From Streptacidiphilus melanogenes (GTDB taxonomy: Bacteria; Actinomycetota; Actinomycetes; Streptomycetales; Streptomycetaceae), in assembly GCF_000787835.1 (NCBI RefSeq), contig NZ_BBPP01000005.1, positions 73,315 to 137,314 of the forward strand: 64,000 nt of DNA. Direction: 5' to 3'. Position numbers and translations under genes: made by a program. This document shows, in pieces, positions 1 to 9,444 of this stretch. The notes under the pieces were generated by a model. It was not told the origin of the DNA. It did not search any database and saw only the letters and a list, made by a program, of their open reading frames with translations. Every line of letters begins with the position of its first letter. The first letter of the stretch is position 1.

Positions 1-1
1 A

Positions 2-1234
2 ACGACGGTCAACGTAGGCACGGCGATCATCAGCGTCGCGGTCGCGGGCGGCGCCCCGGCCGAGGCGGCGCCCGCTCCGGCGGCCGCCGCCGAGGAGGAG
101 CCGGAGCCGGAGCGCCGCGAGGTGCTGGTCGGCTACGGCCCGCGCTCGGGCTCGTCCCGCCGCCGCGCCCGCAAGCCCGCCGCTGCGGCCGCCGCGCCGA
201 CGGTGGTGCAGTCGGGTGGAGAGGCGACGTACTACGCGCCGGCTCCGGCCGCCGCGCCCGCCCCCGCGCCGGTCGCCCCCGCGGTCCCGGCCGCGCCCGT
301 CGCGGTCCCCGGTGAGCGTCCGCTGGCCAAGCCGCCGGTCCGGAAGCTCGCCAAGGACCTCGGCGTGGACCTCGCCGCGGTCACGCCGACGGGTCCGCAC
401 GGCACCGTGAGCCGCGAGGACGTGCATGCGCACGTCGCCGCGGCGACCGCGCCCGCCGCGCCGGCTCCGGCCGCCGCGGTCGCCACGGTTCCGGCCGAGC
501 CCGTCGGCTCCGCGCTCGGGGCCGGGGCACTGGGCGACACCCGCGTGCCGATCAAGGGCGTGCGCAAGGCGACGGCGGCGGCGATGGTCAGCTCCGCCTT
601 CACGGCCCCGCACGTGACGGAGTGGGTCCAGGTGGACGTCACCCGCACGATGAAGCTGGTCGCCAAGCTGAAGGAGACCGGCGAGCTGGGTGCGGGCGTC
701 CGCGTCAGCCCGCTGCTGCTGGTCGCCAAGGCTCTGCTGATCGCGATTCGGCGCCACCCGGAGGTCAATGCGAGCTGGGACGAGGCCAACCAGGAGATCG
801 TCTACAAGCGCGCGATCAACCTGGGCATCGCCGCGGCCACGCCGCGCGGCCTGATCGTCCCGAACATCAAGGACGCGGGCAGCATGGCGCTCCCGGAGCT
901 GGCCCAGGCGCTGACGGGGCTGATCGAGGTGGCCCGCGAGGGCAAGACCTCGCCCGCGGCGATGCAGGGCGGGACGGTGACGATCACCAACGTGGGCGTC
1001 TTCGGCGTCGACTCCGGCACCCCGATCCTGAACCCGGGCGAGGCCGCGATCCTGGCCTTCGGCCAGGTGCGGGAGCTGCCGTGGGTCCACAAGGGCCGAG
1101 TCGTCCCGCGTCTGGTGACGACGCTGGCTCTCTCCTTCGACCACCGCATGGTGGACGGGGAGTTGGGCTCCAAGGTGCTCGCCGACACCGCGGCGATCCT
1201 GCAGGACCCGAAGAAGCTGATCAGCTGGCAGTAG
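2..1234 (+). CDS. 2-oxoacid dehydrogenase E2 (dihydrolipoamide acyltransferase), 5' end outside window
   Basis: This is the C-terminal part of the E2 core of a pyruvate or branched-chain 2-oxoacid dehydrogenase complex, which transfers acyl groups from lipoamide to CoA. The reading frame is open from base 2. It begins with the tail of a lipoyl domain (VNVGTAIISVAV); the lipoylated lysine lies upstream of the window. Then follow an Ala/Pro-rich linker, a peripheral subunit-binding domain (about bases 325-430, KPPVRKLAKDLGVDLAAV), a second linker and the catalytic domain from about base 535. The active-site motif SFDHRMVDG lies at 1133-1159. E1 genes would be expected just upstream. The sequence seen here does not decide the substrate (pyruvate or branched-chain oxoacids). 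Confidence 0.93.
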   Translation, partial: TTVNVGTAIISVAVAGGAPAEAAPAPAAAAEEEPEPERREVLVGYGPRSGSSRRRARKPAAAAAAPTVVQSGGEATYYAPAPAAAPAPAPVAPAVPAAPVAVPGERPLAKPPVRKLAKDLGVDLAAVTPTGPHGTVSREDVHAHVAAATAPAAPAPAAAVATVPAEPVGSALGAGALGDTRVPIKGVRKATAAAMVSSAFTAPHVTEWVQVDVTRTMKLVAKLKETGELGAGVRVSPLLLVAKALLIAIRRHPEVNASWDEANQEIVYKRAINLGIAAATPRGLIVPNIKDAGSMALPELAQALTGLIEVAREGKTSPAAMQGGTVTITNVGVFGVDSGTPILNPGEAAILAFGQVRELPWVHKGRVVPRLVTTLALSFDHRMVDGELGSKVLADTAAILQDPKKLISWQ

Positions 1235-1242
1235 CCGGCCGC

Positions 1243-1277
1243 GACGCGGGGAACGGCACGACGCCGTTCCCCGCGTC
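1243..1277 (+). terminator. Rho-independent terminator after the E2 gene
   Basis: A perfect 15-bp inverted repeat (1243-1257 with 1263-1277) and a 5-base loop starts 9 bases after the E2 stop codon. It is followed by TTGCTTTG. Confidence 0.8.
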
Positions 1278-1375
1278 TTGCTTTGTCCGGCTCGCCGCCG
1301 GTCCGGCTTGCCACCCTGTCCAGAAGTGCCCGAATGGTGCAACAACGGTTCCGCGGCGCCTTCGTTCTGCATTGA

Positions 1376-2497
1376 GTGAAGCTCTCTGCCGCACTCCTGC
1401 TGCTGTTCACGCTGCTGTTCGGCGCCACCCCCGTCCCCGCCTCGGCGTGCGAGCCGCACGTCGTGGACACCGTCGACCTCGTCGACAACGGCCCGGCCGG
1501 CAACCGGATCACCGTCGTGCTGATCGGCGACGGCTACACCCCCGCGGAGCTTCCGCGCTTTCGCGCGCAGGCGGCGGCGACCTGGCGAGCCATCAGTTCC
1601 GTGGAGCCGTTCCGCAGTTACGCCCGGTTCTTCGACGTCCGGCGGGTGGACATGGTCTCGCCGCACTCGGGGATCGGCCACGGCTCGCCGCTCGGCATGC
1701 ACTTCGGCTGCGGCGGCACGCCGCGTCTGCTCTGCGCCGACGACGACGCCGTCGAGCACTGGATCGGTCCGGCCGCCGGGCCGCGGTACGTGATCGCACT
1801 GGCCGACTCCACGGACTACGGCGGGGCGGGCGGCAGGGGCGTGACCACGCTGTCCGCGGGGGCGGCGGACGCGGCCCGCATCATCGAGCACGAGATGGGG
1901 CACACCGTCGGCGGTCTCGGTGACGAGTACGACTCCGCGCCGGGCGGCGACGCCGACTACCCCAACCTGTCCGACCAGGGGGCCGACGCGATGGTGTCCG
2001 CGCACGTGAAGTGGTGGCGCTGGCTCGGCGCGGCCGACCCCTCGGGCGGAGTGGTCGGGGCGTACCGGAGTGCCAACGGGCTGTACCGGCCCACCCGGGA
2101 CTCGATCATGCGGACCCTCGGCGGCGTCTACAACCTGCCCTGCCGTGAGGCGATCATCGAGTCCCTCTACCGGAAGCTGCGACTGCTGGACGGCGCGGAC
2201 CCGGCGCCGCAGGCCGGACCGGTGCGGGCGGGCGGGGTCCTGCGGGTCCGGCCGCTGCTGCTGCCGGGCGGCGGTCGCCGACTCTCCGTCAGCTGGTCGG
2301 TGAACGGCCGCCCCGCGCCCTGGCGCGCGTTGCGGGAGGGCGGCCTGGCGCTGGACACCGGTGCGCTCGGACTGCACCGGCACGCCCGCGTCGTCGTCCG
2401 GGCCGTCGTCACCGACGAGTCGTCATGGGTGCGCGACGAGGCCTTCCGAGGGACGCGGATGCGGGGGCAGGCGGCGTGGCCGGTCGGCCGGTTCTGA
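1376..2497 (+). CDS. Secreted M64-family zinc metallopeptidase
   Basis: A predicted secreted peptidase of 373 residues. The GTG start is followed by a hydrophobic signal sequence (LLLLFTLLFGATPVPASA, cleavage near residue 24). The zinc-binding signature HEMGHTVGGLGDEYD is at residues 172-186: His172 and His176 bind zinc, Glu173 is catalytic, and the trailing DEYD is typical of the IgA-peptidase M64 family. A beta-rich extension follows the catalytic domain. The substrate is unknown; relatives in actinomycetes are general secreted peptidases and need not cut IgA. The start rests on the signal peptide, as no clear ribosome binding site is visible. Confidence 0.85.
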   Translation: MKLSAALLLLFTLLFGATPVPASACEPHVVDTVDLVDNGPAGNRITVVLIGDGYTPAELPRFRAQAAATWRAISSVEPFRSYARFFDVRRVDMVSPHSGIGHGSPLGMHFGCGGTPRLLCADDDAVEHWIGPAAGPRYVIALADSTDYGGAGGRGVTTLSAGAADAARIIEHEMGHTVGGLGDEYDSAPGGDADYPNLSDQGADAMVSAHVKWWRWLGAADPSGGVVGAYRSANGLYRPTRDSIMRTLGGVYNLPCREAIIESLYRKLRLLDGADPAPQAGPVRAGGVLRVRPLLLPGGGRRLSVSWSVNGRPAPWRALREGGLALDTGALGLHRHARVVVRAVVTDESSWVRDEAFRGTRMRGQAAWPVGRF

Positions 2498-2652
2498 AGC
2501 CCGGCGAGGCACCGCACGCAGGGCCGGTTCTCATGATCCGCAGAGGAAACGCACAGGTCACGTCCTGCTAACGGCGACCGGTGACGTGATCGGCGGACGA
2601 CCTGTCATATGAGAGTGTGTAAAGACGAAAATCAGAGGGTGGGGAGTTCCAC

Positions 2653-3672
2653 GTGGGTGAGCGCAGGCGCCGCCGCTTCGGAGGGGTCAGGACAGGGGTC
2701 GCGGCGCTGGTGGCGGTGGGCGTGCTGGGGGCCGTGTTCGCCCCGTCCGCGCTGGCCGAGATCAGCGGGAGCAGCGGAACCACCGGGGCCTCGGCCCAGC
2801 CGTCCGCGTCCGCGGCGCCGGGGGCGCCCGGGACCGGATCCATGGCGGTGTCCCCGCGGGTCGCCGCCACCTCCGCCGCCAGTTGGAACGCCGCCGCGGC
2901 CGCCAGGTTCTGGACCGCGGCGCGGCTGGACGCGGCGACCCCGGGCGACGCTCCGCGGACGCCCACCACGGCCGGCTCCCGTGCGGCGACCAGCACCTCG
3001 ATCGCCCGCTCGTCCCACTTCGCGGGCGCGTCGAGCACGGGCATCATCTTCTACGCCGCCAAGGACATGACCACGCACTACTGCACCGCCAGCGTCGTGG
3101 ACAGCACCCACGGCAACCTGATCATCATGGCGGCGCACTGCAACCCGGGCAGCTGGATGGCGTACGTGCCGAAGTACCAGCACGGGGCCTCCCAGCAGCC
3201 CTACGGGATCTGGGCCGTCACCAAGATCTTCAAGGACTCGCACTACACCGGGACCGCCGCGACCAGCGACTACGACTACGCCTTCGCCCAGGTGGCCCCC
3301 AACAGCAAGGGCCAGGAGATCCAGAAGGTCACCGGCGGCAACTGGCTCAGCCATCCGACGACCTACACCATGAACGTGACGGCCCTCGGCTACCCGAAGA
3401 TCACCGCCGACTCCGCGGACCAGGCGATCCGCTGTCACCCGAACTACCCGACCAGCCGGCTCTCGGGCTACCGCCAGATGGTGCTGTACTGCACCGGGTT
3501 CTTCGGCGGCACCTCGGGCGGCCCGTGGCTGCTCGGTTTCAACGGGAACACCGGCTACCTGGTCGGCATCACCGGCGGCTACGAGGAGGGCGGCCCGAAC
3601 AGCTGGACCAGCTACAGCCCGTTCTTCGACAGCCGGATCGACACGCTGTTCAACTGGGCCGAGTCTCACTAG
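2653..3672 (+). CDS. Secreted trypsin-like serine protease (S1 family)
   Basis: A 339-residue exported protease. The GTG start lies about 10 bases after a strong purine tract (GGGTGGGGAG). An Arg-rich n-region and a hydrophobic helix (residues 12-33, ending ALA) form the signal peptide, followed by a Ser/Ala-rich pro-region of about 90 residues. The catalytic triad is visible: His162 in IIMAAHC, Asp208 in SDYDYAF, Ser288 in GGTSGGPW. Cysteines around His (C144/C163) and near Ser (C261/C280) could form disulfides. It follows the M64 peptidase gene on the same strand 155 bp away. Substrate and activation are not known. Confidence 0.85.
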   Translation: MGERRRRRFGGVRTGVAALVAVGVLGAVFAPSALAEISGSSGTTGASAQPSASAAPGAPGTGSMAVSPRVAATSAASWNAAAAARFWTAARLDAATPGDAPRTPTTAGSRAATSTSIARSSHFAGASSTGIIFYAAKDMTTHYCTASVVDSTHGNLIIMAAHCNPGSWMAYVPKYQHGASQQPYGIWAVTKIFKDSHYTGTAATSDYDYAFAQVAPNSKGQEIQKVTGGNWLSHPTTYTMNVTALGYPKITADSADQAIRCHPNYPTSRLSGYRQMVLYCTGFFGGTSGGPWLLGFNGNTGYLVGITGGYEEGGPNSWTSYSPFFDSRIDTLFNWAESH

Positions 3673-3744
3673 TTGGTGCCTGCAAGTTTCACACGGTGGA
3701 CACGGGCCGGGATGATTCGTCCTACCAATTAGGATGCCGCCACG

Positions 3745-5139
3745 ATGACTGCCGACCCCGCCACCAGTGCCGCCGAGACCGCCACACCTCCCGCCCCGGC
3801 GCGGCGTGAGCCGCCGGGCGGCAGGGACGCCTGGCTGGCATGGGGCATCGGCGTCACGGTCTACGTCCTCGCCGTCGTCCACCGCACCAGCCTCGGCGTC
3901 GCCGGGGTCGACGCGGCGGCCCGGTTCGGGATCAACGCCTCGGCGCTGTCCACCTTCTCCATCCTGCAGGTCCTGGTCTACGCCGGGATGCAGATACCCG
4001 TCGGCCTCCTGGTCGACCGCCACGGCCCGCGCCGGATCCTCAGCGCGGGCCTCGTGCTGCTCACCGCCGGACAGCTCGGCTTCGCGCTGGCGACCTCCTT
4101 CACCCCCGCGCTGCTCGCCCGCGGCGGGCTGGGCTGCGGCGACGCGATGACCTTCGTCAGCGTGCTGCGGATCGGCTCCCGCTGGTTCCCGATCTTCCGC
4201 AACCCCTTCATCGCCCAGCTCACCGGCCTGGTCGGCACTGTCGGCAACCTCGTCTCGACGCTGGTGCTCTCCCAGGTCCTGCACAGCGCTGGCTGGACGG
4301 CGACCTTCGGCACCACCGCCCTGCTGGGCTTCGGCGTGCTCGCCCTGGTGGTGCTGGTCCTGCGCGAGACGCCGGACAGCGCCCCGCGCGAACCGCTGTT
4401 CGCGCGCCGCAGCGCACGCGTCCCCGACGCACCCGTGCCCGCACCGGGCTTCTCGCTCCGCGACCAGATCCACGCCTCCTGGCGTGAGCCCGGCACCCGG
4501 CTCGGCATGTGGGTCCACTTCACCACGGCGTTCCCCGCATCCAGCTTCCTGCTGCTGTGGGGCATGCCGTTCCTCATGTCCGGCCAGCACCTCTCGCGTG
4601 CCCTCTCCGGCGCGCTGCTCAGCCTGGTGATCGTCGCGGGCATGGGCTTCGCGGTCCTCTTCGGCCAGCTGATGTCGCGCAGGCCGCGCTGGCGGACGCC
4701 GACGGTCTTCGCGGTCGTCCTCACCACGGGCGCGGCGTGGGCCGTGGTGCTGGCCTGGCCGCAGCCGGGCCACGTCCCGATGTGGCTGCTGGTCGCCCTG
4801 GCGGTCGTGATGGGCAGCAACGGCCCCGCGTCCCTCATCGGCCTCGACTACGCCCGCCCCGTGAACCCGCCGGAGCGGGTCGGGACGGCCTCCGGCATCG
4901 TCAACATGGGCGGTTTCGTCGCCGCGGTCCTGGCGCTCTTCCTGATCGGCCTCGTCCTGGACCTCAACACCCCGGGCGGCGGCACGAACTACACCGCGAA
5001 CGGCTTCCGTGCGGCGTTCGCGATGCTGTACCTGCCGATGGCGATGGGCATCTTCCAGATCCTCCGCCTCCGCAAGCGCGCGCTCGCGCGCGAACGCGAA
5101 CTCACCGCCACGGTCCCCGTCCCCCGCGCCGCGGGCTAG
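3745..5139 (+). CDS. MFS transporter
   Basis: A 464-residue membrane protein of the major facilitator superfamily with about 12 predicted transmembrane helices. The loop-2/3 signature GLLVDRHGPRR is at residues 88-98. A disordered Pro/Ala-rich N-terminus of about 30 residues precedes the first helix, and a long cytoplasmic loop (around residues 210-245) joins the two halves, as expected for MFS. The protein resembles the sugar-phosphate/anion and nitrate porter type more than drug exporters, but the substrate cannot be read from the sequence. It converges on the DinB-like gene through the hairpin at 5168-5189. Confidence 0.8.
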   Translation: MTADPATSAAETATPPAPARREPPGGRDAWLAWGIGVTVYVLAVVHRTSLGVAGVDAAARFGINASALSTFSILQVLVYAGMQIPVGLLVDRHGPRRILSAGLVLLTAGQLGFALATSFTPALLARGGLGCGDAMTFVSVLRIGSRWFPIFRNPFIAQLTGLVGTVGNLVSTLVLSQVLHSAGWTATFGTTALLGFGVLALVVLVLRETPDSAPREPLFARRSARVPDAPVPAPGFSLRDQIHASWREPGTRLGMWVHFTTAFPASSFLLLWGMPFLMSGQHLSRALSGALLSLVIVAGMGFAVLFGQLMSRRPRWRTPTVFAVVLTTGAAWAVVLAWPQPGHVPMWLLVALAVVMGSNGPASLIGLDYARPVNPPERVGTASGIVNMGGFVAAVLALFLIGLVLDLNTPGGGTNYTANGFRAAFAMLYLPMAMGIFQILRLRKRALARERELTATVPVPRAAG

Positions 5140-5167
5140 AGCCCACCCGGGGTTGCCCTCACCCCTG

Positions 5168-5189
5168 GGGGTCCGCCGGAGCGGACCCC
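5168..5189. terminator. Bidirectional terminator between convergent genes
   Basis: A perfect 9-bp stem (5168-5176 with 5181-5189) and a 4-base loop sit between the stop of the MFS gene and the stop of the opposite-strand DinB-like gene. Confidence 0.65.
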
Positions 5190-5193
5190 GGCA

Positions 5194-6027
5194 TCACGGT
5201 GTGACGGCGAAGTTGTCCAGGATGAGGCGGGCGAGCTCCTCGTCGCCCTCCACCTTGACGTCCGCCGCGTTGGCCGGGATCCGACCGCAGGCGAGGCGGG
5301 AGAAGGTCTCCCAGTCCGTGCTGAGGGCCACTGCCGGGGCGAGGAGGACCTCGCCGTCGACGCGGCCGCGGCCGTCCGCGTCGACGTGGACGGTGCGCAT
5401 GAACTCCTGCTCGCCGTGGACGTCGAAGACGGCCGTCGTGCCGGCGGGCGCGTCGGCCAGCTTGGCGACGGCGCGGGGGAGCATCTCGATCAGGTAGTCG
5501 CGGGTGATGGCGGCCGCCGCGGAGTCGAGATCGCCCGCCCGGCCGAGGGCCCTGCGGATGTCCTGCTCGTGGGTCCACACGTCGAAGACGCGGGTGCGCA
5601 GCAGTTGGTGGAAGGGGACCTCGCGGCTGTAGGGGCCCATCGGCCAGCGGACCTCGTCCGTCGGCGTGTAGCGGTCGCTCCGCAGCGCGCGGGAGCGGCG
5701 GATGATGGTGTACTCCAGCTCGGAGGCCATCTCCACCGCGGTGTGGCAACGCCGCTTGTCGACGGGCACCTCGCAGTGGCGGCTGAACTCGTCCACGACG
5801 TGCCGCAGATCGCGTGGCAGCGTGTGGATGGGGCGTGGATCGCCCAGCAGCTCGGACTCCATGGCGATGATGTGCGAGACGACGTCCCGCACCGACCACC
5901 CCGGGCATTCGGTAGGCCGGTTCCACGCTCCCTCCGGGAGCGGGGCGACCAGCTCGGATATGGCCTCGATGGATTGGGTCCAGGCATCGGCGTACGCCTG
6001 GACGGTCTGCTTGTCGGTCACGTTCAC
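5194..6027 (-). CDS. Maleylpyruvate isomerase / DinB-family mycothiol-dependent enzyme
   Basis: A 277-residue protein of the mycothiol-dependent maleylpyruvate isomerase family (DinB-like four-helix bundle). Visible hallmarks are a metal-binding His in VRDVVSHIIAMESE near the N-terminus, the second motif FDVWTHEQDIRRALG in the middle, and a C-terminal SCP2-like domain (about residues 180-277). Family members use mycothiol, the actinobacterial thiol, to isomerise or detoxify small electrophiles; the substrate here is unknown. The start is GTG, preceded by a GAGGGG ribosome-binding site. It is transcribed divergently from the amidase gene. Confidence 0.8.
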   Translation of the reverse strand: MNVTDKQTVQAYADAWTQSIEAISELVAPLPEGAWNRPTECPGWSVRDVVSHIIAMESELLGDPRPIHTLPRDLRHVVDEFSRHCEVPVDKRRCHTAVEMASELEYTIIRRSRALRSDRYTPTDEVRWPMGPYSREVPFHQLLRTRVFDVWTHEQDIRRALGRAGDLDSAAAAITRDYLIEMLPRAVAKLADAPAGTTAVFDVHGEQEFMRTVHVDADGRGRVDGEVLLAPAVALSTDWETFSRLACGRIPANAADVKVEGDEELARLILDNFAVTP

Positions 6028-6139
6028 GACCCCTCAGGCGGAGCAGCCAACTTCGCTATCGGCACGTTACGCTGCCTGGTGTCCCCAGGCAGCGCTTTCC
6101 GGTGTTGATCGTAGGGCTCTTGACGAAACGGGTGGTACC

Positions 6140-6934
6140 GTGCGCGCTTCTCTTGTCCAGATCGATGTGAACGAGCGCGAGTCGGCGGACGACCGCCGGG
6201 CCCGGATCGCCGAGCTGGTGCGCGCGCAGCGCGGCGTCGCAGATCTCGTGGTGCTGCCGGAGCTGTGGACCCTCGGCGGCTTCGCGTACGAGGCGTGGGG
6301 GACCGGTGCGGAGACGCTGGAGGGCCCGACCGCCGAGGCGATGTCCGCGGCCGCGCGCGACGCGGGCGTCTGGCTGCACGCCGGCTCGATCGTGGAACGG
6401 GACCCGGAGGGGCCGCTCTGCAACACCTCGCTGCTCTTCGCGCCGGACGGCGAACTGCACGCCTGGTACCGGAAGATCCACCGCTTCGGCTTCGACAGCG
6501 GTGAGGCCGCGCTGATGGCGGCCGGGCAGGAACTGTGCGTGGTGGACACGCCGTTCGGGCGGATGGGCCTGGCCACCTGTTACGACCTGCGCTTCCCCGA
6601 GCTGTTCCGGGCCATGCTCGACCAGGGCGCGGAACTGTTCGTGCTCCCGGCGGCGTGGCCGGCCCGCCGTGCCGCGCACTGGTCGCTGCTGGCGCGGGCG
6701 CGGGCGGTGGAGGAGCAGGCGTTCGTTCTCGCGTGCAACAACGCGGGCACGCACGGCGGCGTGGCGCAGGCGGGGCTCAGCGTCGTGGTGGACCCGTGGG
6801 GGACCGTGCTGGGCGAGGCGAACGGCGGCGAGGGCGGCAGCGTGGAGGACGTGCTGACGGTCGAGTTCGACCCGGCTGTGGTCGAGCGCACCCGTACCGA
6901 CTTCCCGGTGCTGCGGGACCGTCAGAAGTGGTGA
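6140..6934 (+). CDS. Carbon-nitrogen hydrolase (nitrilase superfamily amidase)
   Basis: A 264-residue cytoplasmic amidase of the nitrilase superfamily, close in layout to Nit2-type omega-amidases. The catalytic triad is present: Glu41 (VVLPELW), Lys112 (WYRKIHRFGF) and Cys147 (LATCYDLRFPELFR). The start is the GTG at 6140, giving MRASLVQIDV at the expected beginning of the fold. The same frame stays open upstream to 5702, but that stretch is antisense to the neighbouring DinB-like gene and has no nitrilase features. The substrate is likely a small omega-amide; that is inference from the family only. Confidence 0.85.
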   Translation: MRASLVQIDVNERESADDRRARIAELVRAQRGVADLVVLPELWTLGGFAYEAWGTGAETLEGPTAEAMSAAARDAGVWLHAGSIVERDPEGPLCNTSLLFAPDGELHAWYRKIHRFGFDSGEAALMAAGQELCVVDTPFGRMGLATCYDLRFPELFRAMLDQGAELFVLPAAWPARRAAHWSLLARARAVEEQAFVLACNNAGTHGGVAQAGLSVVVDPWGTVLGEANGGEGGSVEDVLTVEFDPAVVERTRTDFPVLRDRQKW

Positions 6935-6964
6935 CCTGCTGAGTCGGTGAAGTGTCGGCGCGGT

Positions 6965-6987
6965 GGCCGGAAGCGGTAAATCCGGCC
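6965..6987 (+). terminator. Possible terminator after the amidase gene
   Basis: A 7-bp perfect stem (6965-6971 with 6981-6987), loop of 9, lies 30 bases after the amidase stop and ends in CTTGG without a proper T run. Confidence 0.4.
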
Positions 6988-7115
6988 TTGGCAGGAAGCT
7001 GTCACCGATGCTCGTGGTGGCAGATCTGGTGAGGGTTCCGTAAAGCAGACATGATGATCAGCGCTCACACCGCATTCTGGTTGGCCTGCACGACGGTATG
7101 CGGTAAATGTGATGA

Positions 7116-8399
7116 GTGCCTGACAAAACAGCGTCCACGGCGACGCCTCTCCCCTCACAGGCGCGTACATCGCTGTGGCGCGACAGGGACTTCCTGCTGC
7201 TCTGGGGCGGCGGCGCGACCAGCGACCTCGGCTCGGCCGTCTCCACCCTGCTGATCCCGCTGATGGCCGTTCAGGACGTGGGTGCGACCACGTTCCAGAT
7301 CGCCATGCTGAGCCTCGCCCGCCGGCTCCCCGCGGCGGTCCTCTCCCTGCCCGCGGGCGTCGTCGTGGACCGGCTGCGCAAGCGCCGGCTGATGATCTGG
7401 TGTCAGGTCCTGTGCGCGGTGGCCATGGGCTCCGTCCCGGCCGTCGCCTTCTTCGGACACGTCCACCTCTGGCAGCTCTACGTCGTGACCGCCGCGGTGG
7501 GCAGCGTCGGCGTCTTCTTCGGCATCGCCGACCTCAGCTACCTGCCGGGCGTGCTGACGCGCGACCAGCTCGTCGACGGCAACGCGAAGCTGAACGCCAC
7601 CGAGACCGCTTCCGACGCCGCAGGCCCGGCCCTCGGCGCGCTGCTCGCCGGTGTGGTGACGGCGGCCCGGGCCCTCGCCGTCGACGCGGTCTCCTACGTG
7701 ATCGCCGCCGCCACGCTGGTCCTGATGCGATCCCCCGACCCCGCGCCGGAGCCGGACCGCAGCCGGACCACGCCGGTCAGCTTCCGCGTGGCGATGACGG
7801 TGGGCCTGCGCTACGCCTGGCGCAACCCGGTGCTGCGCGCGATCGCCTGCTGCACCGCGACGGCCAACCTCGGCATCGTCGCCGTGGGCAGCCTGGAGGT
7901 CGTCTACCTCGTGCGCAGCCTGCACGCGGCGGCCCCCGTGGTCGGCGTCGTGCTCGGCGCGGGCGTGCTGGGCGGCTTCGTCGGCAGCCTGCTCGCCAAG
8001 CCGCTGACCGTCCGGGTGGGCAACGCCCGGGTGATGTGGCTGTCGCTGATCGTCTGCGCCCCTTTCGCGCTGATGATGCCGCTGGCCACCCCCGGATACG
8101 GCCTGATCCTCTACTCGCTCGGCTGGGCCGTCTTCAACGCGGGCGGCGCGGTCTACCAGACCGCGCAGATGGCCTACCGGCAGTCGAACATCCCCAGGGA
8201 GCTGCTCGGCCGCGTCAACGCCGGCATCCGCTGGGTCGTCTGGAGCACGATGCCGCTGGGCGCGCTGCTCGGTGGCATCGTCGGCACCTGGCTGGGCCTG
8301 CACACGGCCCTCTGGTTCGCCACCGGCTTCCTCGCCGCCACCGGCCTCTGGCTCCTCGCCTCCCCGCTGCGGGGCTGGCGCGACATCCCGGAGAGCTGA
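7116..8399 (+). CDS. MFS exporter (MFS_3 type)
   Basis: A 427-residue major facilitator with a short soluble N-terminus and 10-12 hydrophobic helices. It resembles the MFS_3 group of small-molecule and siderophore exporters (EntS-like): FLLLWGGGATSDLGSAVSTLLIPLMAV forms the first helix and VVDRLRKRRLMIW is the loop-2/3 signature. GTG is the likely start; an alternative start cannot be excluded because no strong ribosome-binding site is seen. The substrate is unknown. It stands alone between the amidase and the LysR gene, which is encoded on the other strand. Confidence 0.8.
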   Translation: MPDKTASTATPLPSQARTSLWRDRDFLLLWGGGATSDLGSAVSTLLIPLMAVQDVGATTFQIAMLSLARRLPAAVLSLPAGVVVDRLRKRRLMIWCQVLCAVAMGSVPAVAFFGHVHLWQLYVVTAAVGSVGVFFGIADLSYLPGVLTRDQLVDGNAKLNATETASDAAGPALGALLAGVVTAARALAVDAVSYVIAAATLVLMRSPDPAPEPDRSRTTPVSFRVAMTVGLRYAWRNPVLRAIACCTATANLGIVAVGSLEVVYLVRSLHAAAPVVGVVLGAGVLGGFVGSLLAKPLTVRVGNARVMWLSLIVCAPFALMMPLATPGYGLILYSLGWAVFNAGGAVYQTAQMAYRQSNIPRELLGRVNAGIRWVVWSTMPLGALLGGIVGTWLGLHTALWFATGFLAATGLWLLASPLRGWRDIPES

Positions 8400-8417
8400 G
8401 CGTCCGCGGACGAGGTG

Positions 8418-9374
8418 TCAGCCCTGCCGGTCCGGTCGCGGAGCGCGCGTGGCGCGGATCAGGGAGAGCAGCTCGCGGGCCGGGCCCTTGGGCTTCGCGC
8501 CCTTGGGCCACACCGCGCGCAGTGGTCGTTCCAGGTCGAGGCCGGTGACCGGAACGGCCACCAGGCGGCCGGAGGCCAGGTCGTCGGCCACGGCGAGCTC
8601 GCTCAGCACGGCGGGTCCCGCCCCCGTCGTCGCCGCCGACTTGAGCGCGGTCGTCGACGCCAGGGTGAGCAGCGGCTCGGCGAGGCCGCCCGCGGGCGCG
8701 AGAGCCGCGTCCAGCACCTCCCGGGTGCCGCTGCCCTGCTCACGCAGGATGAGCGGCGTGGTGGCCACCTCGGCGGGCGAGAGCGGGGCGCGCCGACGGG
8801 CCCAGCGGTGCGCGGGGGCGACCAGCAGCAGCAGTCGGTCGCGTGCCACGACCACGCCGTCCAGTCCCGTCGGGATCCGCACGCCCTCGACGAAGCCGAG
8901 ATCCGCCTCCCCGTCCAGCACCTGCGCGGCCACCTCGGTGGAGTTCGCCGCGCGCAGCGTCACGGCCGTGCCGGGCAGCGCCGCGTGCAGGGCCAGCAGC
9001 CAGCCCGGCATCAGGTACTCGGCGACGGTCAGGCTGGCCGACACCCGCAGCCGCGCGTCCCGGCGCTCCCGCAGTGCGGCGACCCCGGCGTCCAGCGCCC
9101 GCGCGGCGCCGACCACCTGCGCCGCCCACTCGGCGACCAGCGCGCCCGCCTCGGTCGGCCGGGAGCCGCGCGGGGAGCGCTCCAGCAGGGTGACGCCGAT
9201 CTGCCGCTCCATGGCGGCGATCCGCGCCGAGGCGGCGGGCTGGGTGACGCCCAGCTCCGCGGCGGCCCGGCCGAGGCTCCCGAGCCGGACCACGGCCAGC
9301 AGCAGCTCCAGCGCGCCGAGCTCGGGCACGTGCGGCGAGAGGGGGGTGGTGACCGGGCCTGGGGTCGAGCTCAT
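8418..9374 (-). CDS. LysR-family transcriptional regulator
   Basis: A 318-residue LysR regulator. The winged helix-turn-helix lies at residues 20-80 (LELLLAVVRLGSLGRAAAELGVTQPAASARIAAME), followed by the linker helix and a periplasmic-binding-like effector domain (about residues 105-300). It is divergent from the TDT transporter gene with only 70 bp between the two starts, so it very probably controls that gene and itself from the shared region. The co-inducer is unknown. Confidence 0.88.
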   Translation of the reverse strand: MSSTPGPVTTPLSPHVPELGALELLLAVVRLGSLGRAAAELGVTQPAASARIAAMERQIGVTLLERSPRGSRPTEAGALVAEWAAQVVGAARALDAGVAALRERRDARLRVSASLTVAEYLMPGWLLALHAALPGTAVTLRAANSTEVAAQVLDGEADLGFVEGVRIPTGLDGVVVARDRLLLLVAPAHRWARRRAPLSPAEVATTPLILREQGSGTREVLDAALAPAGGLAEPLLTLASTTALKSAATTGAGPAVLSELAVADDLASGRLVAVPVTGLDLERPLRAVWPKGAKPKGPARELLSLIRATRAPRPDRQG

Positions 9375-9444
9375 AGATCCAGCTTATGTCCCCACCGAAG
9401 ATCGGTCCCTACTGACGGGCACGGGCCGGAACGAGCATGGAGAC

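Noticed and set aside
8272-9444. N-terminal extension of the TDT transporter to 8272
   Set aside because: It lies antisense to the LysR gene and has Ser/Arg/Ala-rich composition unlike a transporter.
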